From assembly GCA_003290165.1 (NCBI GenBank), contig QNQO01007584.1, positions 175,355-239,354 on the forward strand: a stretch of DNA of 64,000 bases, written 5' to 3'. The stretch's first letter is position 1. Each line of letters begins with the position of its first letter. The DNA is from Berberis thunbergii. Its lineage: Eukaryota > Streptophyta > Magnoliopsida > Ranunculales > Berberidaceae. Made by a program: the position numbers and the translations under genes. A model generated the notes under the pieces. That model was not told the DNA's origin, ran no database searches, and was given only the letters and a program-made list of their open reading frames with translations. Positions 57,907-64,000 of this stretch are shown here, piece by piece.

Positions 57907-59786
57907 TGATGCAGATTTAACTAACCTAAATAAATAGGTTAATTTAACCCACTTTTAATAACTGCAAGTGCGCAGTGTCTAACAAGTAGACAAGGGCAAG
58001 TACAGATCGATCCCACAAGGACTGTGGTTGTAATTAAATTTTAGAGTTGATTGAAACTAATTTAAATTGGGGTTACAGCAATTAAAATATCTAAACTAAA
58101 AATAAACAAAATAGAAAGTTTTAAAGAATATGAGAAGGGAAACCAAGGCATTGACTCCACCACAGGTTCTTTGAGATTTGTGTAATCCAAACTATTGTTT
58201 TCCAGAATTAACATGACTAACCTAAAGATTAATCGAAGTTTGCAATTGATTTCAGCAAATGTATAAACCCCTAGCATTGCGTGTCTTCTTACGACACACA
58301 CAATTACATATTTATTTTAACTAATCCTAACCCCTAGCATTGTGTGTCTTCTTACGGCACACACAATCACGGATTCAGTTTAATTGATTAAATCAGACTT
58401 TGAATTTCAACAAATGGTACTTCTAACTACCGACTAGTCTAGATAATTAATCAAGATATAATCAGTGAAAGCAAATTACTGAAAATCAGAACTCAAATGT
58501 GTTTAACGTTCAAGCATAAAGAAAATAATAAATTTAAATACACAAACTCTAGGAAATCCCGTGGTTTCATCGTAGCCTTGGCGAAGGGTTTAGCTTTCCA
58601 TGGTAGCGGTGGTCACAACATCAATGGAGGTGGAAGTCATCTCTGCATGGACGCGGATCCCGAGAAAATGAACTACACAAGCTCTGTTGTGGTACAAAGC
58701 AAAAATCGGGATGTCAGTAGCGTAAAACAAAATTTTGAATAATTCCCGCGCCTCTGCTACAGTACCCGTCGTTCTCAACCGAACACCACCTGCTCCGTCG
58801 CTGTTCTTGGCTCCTCGCGAGCTTCCTCCTACTCCAACTGGTTTTGAACCTGCAAAAGAGAGAGAGAGGGTGAGGAACAACGAGAGATAGATAAAAAGAA
58901 CGCGAAGGAGGAAGCGAAACAATGAGCGTCTCCCTGTCGCGAGCTCTGTTTTGCGACGACAGTAGTTGCGTGGTCTGGTCGTAACAGTGGTCATGAGAGA
59001 GAGAGAGAAACAGTGAGAAAGAGAGAGGTAAACTGGATGGAGGCCGAGAGAGGGGAGAAACAGGGGTGGCGGCGGTTCGTAAAGGAGGAGAAACAGGGAG
59101 CGCCCTGCTCCTGTCGCGGTGGTCGTGCGTCTGATGGTGGATGGCGGCGGTTCGTGAATAATGGAACAGAGAGAGGAGGTGGCGGCTGATGGTGGAGGAC
59201 GAGGAGGGTGGTGGTCTGTTTCGGTGGCGAGGCAAGGTTTGTAACGTGAAACAGGGTTGTCACGCCCCTGTTTCAGTGGGATGAAGAAAGAGGTTTGGCT
59301 GGGAGAACGAGAGAGATCTGACGATATGAAGGGTGATGGGGGATTATCGCACTGCCGGCTCTCCTATCGAGCGAGGATTGCCGGCAAGGTGGATTCGTGT
59401 GGTGGCTGGAAAAGAGAGGAAAGGAGAAGGAACGTGGAAGAAGAAAGGAGAGCGGAAGCTTTCTCTAAGATGGGGGGAGCTAAATAGGGTTCTCCTATTA
59501 TCTTGGGCTTGGGTTTTTAGGTTAGCATTTTGGGTTTGGGCTTAGGTTAAATTAGGTGGACCTAGGTTTATTAATGTTAAGTTTAGATATGTGTCCCTCT
59601 ACTTTGTACCACCGCTAGAATCGACCAATTGTCATTACTAAAATTGTCGCCTTAATACGATTTCATCGTTCACGCTCAAATTCCTACAAAGACATGAAAA
59701 CGAAATAATTATTATAAAATATAATAATCGAAACACTAACATATATAAATTAAGGGATATATTATGTAATAGTTATGTGAATGTCA
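57907..59786 (-). repeat. 3' LTR of an Athila-like gypsy element
   Basis: 1,880-bp LTR. On the - strand it begins TGACATTCACATAAC at 59786 and ends CTGCATCA at 57907. The polypurine tract (TAGGTTTGGGGGTA on the - strand) directly precedes it at 59787-59802, proving this is the 3' LTR. Similar to the solo LTR at 54472-56419. Confidence 0.9.
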
Positions 59787-61959
59787 AATACCCCCAAACC
59801 TATATTTTGCTAGTCCTCGAGCAAAACAATAAAATAAAATCTAACTCACTTTCGAAGGAATCATCGGTTGCACTTACATTAAACGTGCAACAAGGCTTTA
59901 AACCCCTAGATTACCTCTAGTGGACGAGTTATAGTCTCGTGAGGGTTTCCAGAAATGTTACCCACAAACATTATGACTCATAAATTTCTAAAACATGGTA
60001 ACTCAGTCTATTATCCTCAGAGTAAGAATTTAATTGCCCAAAAAAATTGAAAATAGCTAACAGTCTCACAATAATATATCAAATAGTCTCACAACAATTT
60101 AATAATACCTAAAGGTTAAATAAATTTCATCAATTATTCCCAACTCGAAGTGTGTGTGTGGATGGCCTTATCAACATAACTTTTTATTTCAGAGTAAAAC
60201 AATTACTAAATCTCCTTTAGAAAGTTTGTTTTGACTTCAAACCCTCTCATGTCACTCACAATAAAACACTCGGAGATTTGATATTTCACTCAGTTTATAT
60301 GTGAAGAAAAGAGTAAATAATGGAAAACAATATCTCACATATAGTAATATGAAGAACGGACTTTTCAAGAATGGAATGAATATGAGCTCACGGACAGGAA
60401 TATCAATTACTTTTGAGCATGTTAAATCATACACCATAGTTCTTATTTATTTAATTTCCACATCTACGAAACTAACCATCTCTTAAGATCAACTAGGACT
60501 TTAATAGGTTGTAATGGGGCTTAAGTAATGGCTAACAAAGAATGGAAAAAAGTATATGAAAAATCTCTAAGAATGTATACACCCATTAAACTAACACAAG
60601 GGCTATGAAGAGTAAATCAATGTTCTAACCATCAATTTACTTTCTTCATTTTTTTTTCATTGACATCGTTTTTCTTTTTTTTTTTTTTTTTTTCAACTAC
60701 ATGATTTTCCTCTTCTACTCAATAGAATGATTCAACACTGAGGACTCATGGTATATTTGACTCTGCTCTTTCTAATTGCCAATTTCCAACTAACATTCAT
60801 CCATATACATTCTTAGATATATTGGGTATTGATAAGAGGTTAACAAATAAAAGGCTATCAACGGCTCAAAGGGCTTCAAAAGGGAACTAATGAGTGGGTA
60901 AGTAAAAAGGCTAGAAAAGGTTTAGAAAAACTTGCCTACATCATTTCTTAAGTTCAGTTTGGTATTATGACATCTCAACTAAATAAACTAAAAAGTTTCT
61001 AGTGCAATAATTTAATTTTAATGTCATTCTCAAAGCAATTGATAAGAAAAAATGAGAATAATGAGATCATCAACGACTTTAATGCGAACTCAAGAAAAAT
61101 TAGAGTATATTTATCTAACACTCAGAAGAAAAGAATGGCTCAAAACTTTCACGGGTTAAGTCTCCACTATTATTCTAAGGTTTTCTAGCTCATATCTCAC
61201 TCATCAACTTCAAATCATGCTAATATGGCCTATAGTACAAAAAGTAATCGAGTTGAAAAAATCTCATGAAATAGACCTAACTTAAGGATTATATCAAACC
61301 ATATGCTTTCATGTTGATATATAAAGGTGACAAGTGAAAGCATGTATTTCTCAAAATTTCAGGCATACTTGAAAGCACATCCTCTTCATTGGAAAGGACT
61401 TAGATTTTGAATGCATTTTCAAAGTGAAAATTTGTCACATAATCATAATTAACTATGTATTCAATGGAGATTGAGTAGAATACAATATTAAATTGTGAAA
61501 TAAAATTTAGTTCCAAATTTTTGAAAAATACAGAAAAAAACTCATAAACCTCACCCCCAAACCTAAACCAAACATTGTCCTCAATGTATAAAATGATGAT
61601 CATGACAATGCAGGAAAAATAAATATGAGAGTTAGAGTGATATTACCATGGGAAAGTTTTTACCAATTTCGACGAAATCTTCCACCAATGAACGCTCAAG
61701 AGACATAAGAACTGCGGACTCATCATGATAAATTGATAAAAACAATACAGGACTCAAATGAAAAATAAATAAAAATTAATTTAAAAAAATTTACATGCAT
61801 CAGTTGTAAGTCAAAATTGTTACGGAGCTAACGAGTATGAGTGAAATGCAACTAGAAAGAACTCGAAAATCAATCCAGACTAACCATCATGACACAACTG
61901 AAGCTAGGTTGCCTCCTAGGAGCGCTTGGTTAACGTCGTCAGCCCGACATATATTTCCC

Positions 61960-62280
61960 TCATGAATGATATATAAGAAAATGACGAAGAAGAACATAGG
62001 GAACATTAACCTCAAACCAACAACCTGAAAAGTTGAGGATCAGTCCACTCAAAATAGCAGCCACATGCGACACAAGATATACTAGCACATCCCAAAAGTT
62101 GCAAGGACGCCATCTAAAATCATATAGAAATGGTAAAGAAGCACGCATTCCTTGGAAGTCAATAGGGATCTTAAACATGAATAGCTCGCAAGTAGTGATA
62201 TGCAACAAAGGATCATCCCTTACTCCTAAATTGGAGCATCCTAAATTTGGTTCCAAATCATAAGATTGGATAATTTCCAC
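61960..62280 (-). pseudogene. Short frame in the deleted pol region
   Basis: 106-codon frame with hydrophobic Leu/Trp-rich composition (FLYDFRWRPCNFWDVLVYLV). It sits where pol is deleted and before the GGAGGCAAC motif. I do not recognise it; it may be the tail of the integrase ORF or of an Athila extra ORF. Confidence 0.35.
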
Positions 62281-62369
62281 ATCAGGATGGTGAAAATTGA
62301 AAATCTCTTACAACAATGGATCCATATAGGTAGCATCAGTCAATATGAAAGGGATGGAAAGTGGTATGT

Positions 62370-62951
62370 CTATAAATATATCGGGTGGTACAGGTTCATC
62401 GTAACAAAATGGATTACACCAAGATGATGAGTTAGACGACGCAACAACACCCCAAACCTAGAATTAGCACTACCTATGGCATGTAGTCTCTCATTAAATA
62501 TATCTCCCGACTTCTTTGGGACAACCTGTTTTGAATTCAATATAGATGAAATAATAACAGGCAAAGTATCATCAGTACCTGAAAACGCATACCTGAGGGT
62601 GTCAGGTAATTGTTTAAGGTCAAGCTCAGGTGGCTCAACTGATGGGACTAGTTTTGACTCACTGAGTGGAAGAGGCTCCACTTTAGACTTCCATTTATAA
62701 CTAGGATCCACAATGGGGACTGAGTCAAGCAAATCATTGACTTCCCTAATGGAATCATCAACATCAAAGTCTAAACTAGAATGAGTCAAACAAGCCTCTA
62801 AATGGTCATGTGTATCATGAAAACAGTCAAGGGGAGACTCTAAAGACTGTTCACAGTTTGATTCTATGCATGAGTCACTAGGAAGACATATGTCGAGTGG
62901 GTCTTCATGAAAATGTGGGAAGGAATGGGTCAGGAAGCAAAGTAGTTTCAA
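62370..62951 (-). pseudogene. Athila-type gag-pol linker segment
   Basis: Open for 193 codons, acidic, ending PPELDLKQLPDTLRYAFSGT and then DDTLPVIISSIL. This is the characteristic stretch just before reverse transcriptase in Athila polyproteins (usual ...LELK.LP..LKYAFLG...LPVIIS). After it the frame diverges (about 62500), which marks the 5' edge of the pol deletion. Confidence 0.78.
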
Positions 62952-63191
62952 TCACATTATCCACAAAAACATCATCTGACTCGGATTCCATGTGTTACCA
63001 GTTATGAATTGACCCTCTGAATTTTGAACAGAGTGACTAGGAACTCTTCCTAACTCACTTTCAGATACTGCCCAGTATATGATCCACAACTATCTCAAGT
63101 CTTTGAGTCGTGGCTATCAACTCAGATATGTCCTTAGAATTCTGATCAATTATACTTGCTGAGCGCTGCAAATACTGATTAATCGTTTCCT

Positions 63192-63740
63192 CTAAACTTG
63201 ATGTGTTGGATGGAGGAACTTGGTTATGGTGGGGCATGACATGATTAGGGTATTGAGGAGCTTGAGAGAAAATATGTCCCCTTGGTGTGAGTTATGAGCC
63301 CAAGAGAGATTTTGATTATTGGCAAAACCAGGGCTGTAATAGTTGAACTTTGAATTATAACCAGGTCGCCAATTAGCATTAAAAGAATGGATTTGCTCAG
63401 CGAAATATTCAGGATAATCATATTGCAAATCACAATCAGCTGTAGAATGACTAGGACTCGAACATGCAACACAACCCTCAAATGAAACATTAGTGGGAGG
63501 TAGGGGTTGAGTCAAATTCATAAGTGCATCTAATTTCTGAGTCATCGTCATAAGAGCTGTTTCAAGCTTCGAGGTAGAAGGGGAGAAGTAATCCTTAAAG
63601 TCTTTATCCTCATTAGAAGGGGAGAGGAAGTCAGGATAATATGCGGAACCTGAGTTGTAATAATCTGAATATGGAGCATAATCAGGTTGTCGCATGGGAT
63701 TAAATGCATTCCTGCGAGATGGATAATTATTGAGGTTCAT
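63192..63740 (-). pseudogene. Athila-type gag C-terminal part
   Basis: Open for 182 codons from an ATG at 63740. It has a Tyr/Asn-rich start, a helix (LETALMTMTQKLDALMNLTQ), an intact zinc knuckle CVACSSPSHSTADC (CX2CX4HX4C), and WRPGYNSKFNYYSPGFANNQ followed by LSWAHN, the typical Athila gag signature near the knuckle. The N-terminal capsid half is not seen in the remaining 260 bp, so this copy is truncated or its start lies beyond an insertion. Confidence 0.8.
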
Positions 63741-64000
63741 TTTTTTTTAATTATGCAAGCCTAACCTATATATGAAGATAACCTAACTCTAAAAAAATAA
63801 AATGGTAAAACCTAATCAGGACCTATATGATGCGCAAGCAAGATGAATGGAAAACGACCCTAGATAAGTACCTAGCAATACAATCATTCAGATTGCCTTC
63901 GGGTACTACGCAGCTGATAGTTATAGCCCCACGAAAAGTCGAGGTTTTACGAAGCAAATTAATCTCGTGAGAAACTAATTTACTAGGTAGAGGCTGTAAC

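Larger units (their letters stand above)
59787..64000 (-). mobile_element. Athila-like gypsy internal region, pol largely deleted, runs off the window
   Basis: - strand order from the right: gag C-terminal part (63740-63192), a segment normally leading into protease (62951-62370), a short unknown frame (62280-61960), the motif with AAGCGCTCCTAGGAGGCAAC (61912-61931), which in Athila elements follows integrase, a first G-rich tract (TTTAGGTTTGGGGGTGAGG, about 61549-61567), then a long non-coding 3' region and the polypurine tract at 59800. No RT, RNase H or integrase lies between, so this is an internally deleted, non-autonomous member. The 3' region is homologous to 20025-21279. Confidence 0.82.

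Noticed and set aside
58590..59545. Ser/Pro-rich and Arg/Gly-rich frames
   Set aside because: Part of the Athila-like 3' LTR; composition-driven open frames.

Overview
This is nuclear DNA of a flowering plant, most likely a eudicot. It is AT-rich and repetitive, and I see no intact host gene. The evidence is plant-specific transposon families (CACTA/En-Spm, Tekay- and Athila-type Ty3/gypsy, Ty1/copia, an RTE-type LINE) and spliced fragments of plant genes.

Layout. (1) 1-6951: exon/intron fragments of four unrelated host genes, all on the + strand: beta-galactosidase, boron transporter, plasma-membrane H+-ATPase and monodehydroascorbate reductase. A CACTA terminus lies at 1780-2153. (2) 6952-19307: a complete but decayed CACTA transposon with a 3-bp target duplication (AGA). 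It has a Transposase_24-type gene, a Tnp2 transposase gene with three stops and two frameshifts, a captured receptor-kinase exon, and a 155-bp tandem array near one end. (3) 19308-20024: the right end of another CACTA, inserted in an Athila-like retrotransposon tail (20025-22603). (4) 22604-27405: a gypsy remnant with a 130-bp tandem array and a broken Transposase_28-like ORF. (5) 27406-48060: a nest. A + strand copia 3' end is split by a - strand copia (28830-47928), which is split by a Tekay-like gypsy (33270-46361). The two LTRs of that gypsy carry a LINE and a CACTA fragment respectively. (6) 48080-57355: gypsy pol remnants split by a second complete CACTA (49376-56872, duplication CGA). 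That CACTA holds - strand fragments of an SPX-MFS phosphate transporter, a PHO1-like exporter, alpha-tubulin, a glutamate receptor and a proteasome assembly chaperone, plus a solo LTR. (7) 57907-64000: the 3' part of an Athila-like element on the - strand, continuing past the window.

Nothing here forms a working pathway. The biology is transposition, nested insertion and gene capture. At least eleven host-gene fragments sit in or next to CACTA elements, and within each fragment-rich block they share one orientation, so chimeric transcripts are possible. All identities come from reading translations and motifs by eye; no database search was run.
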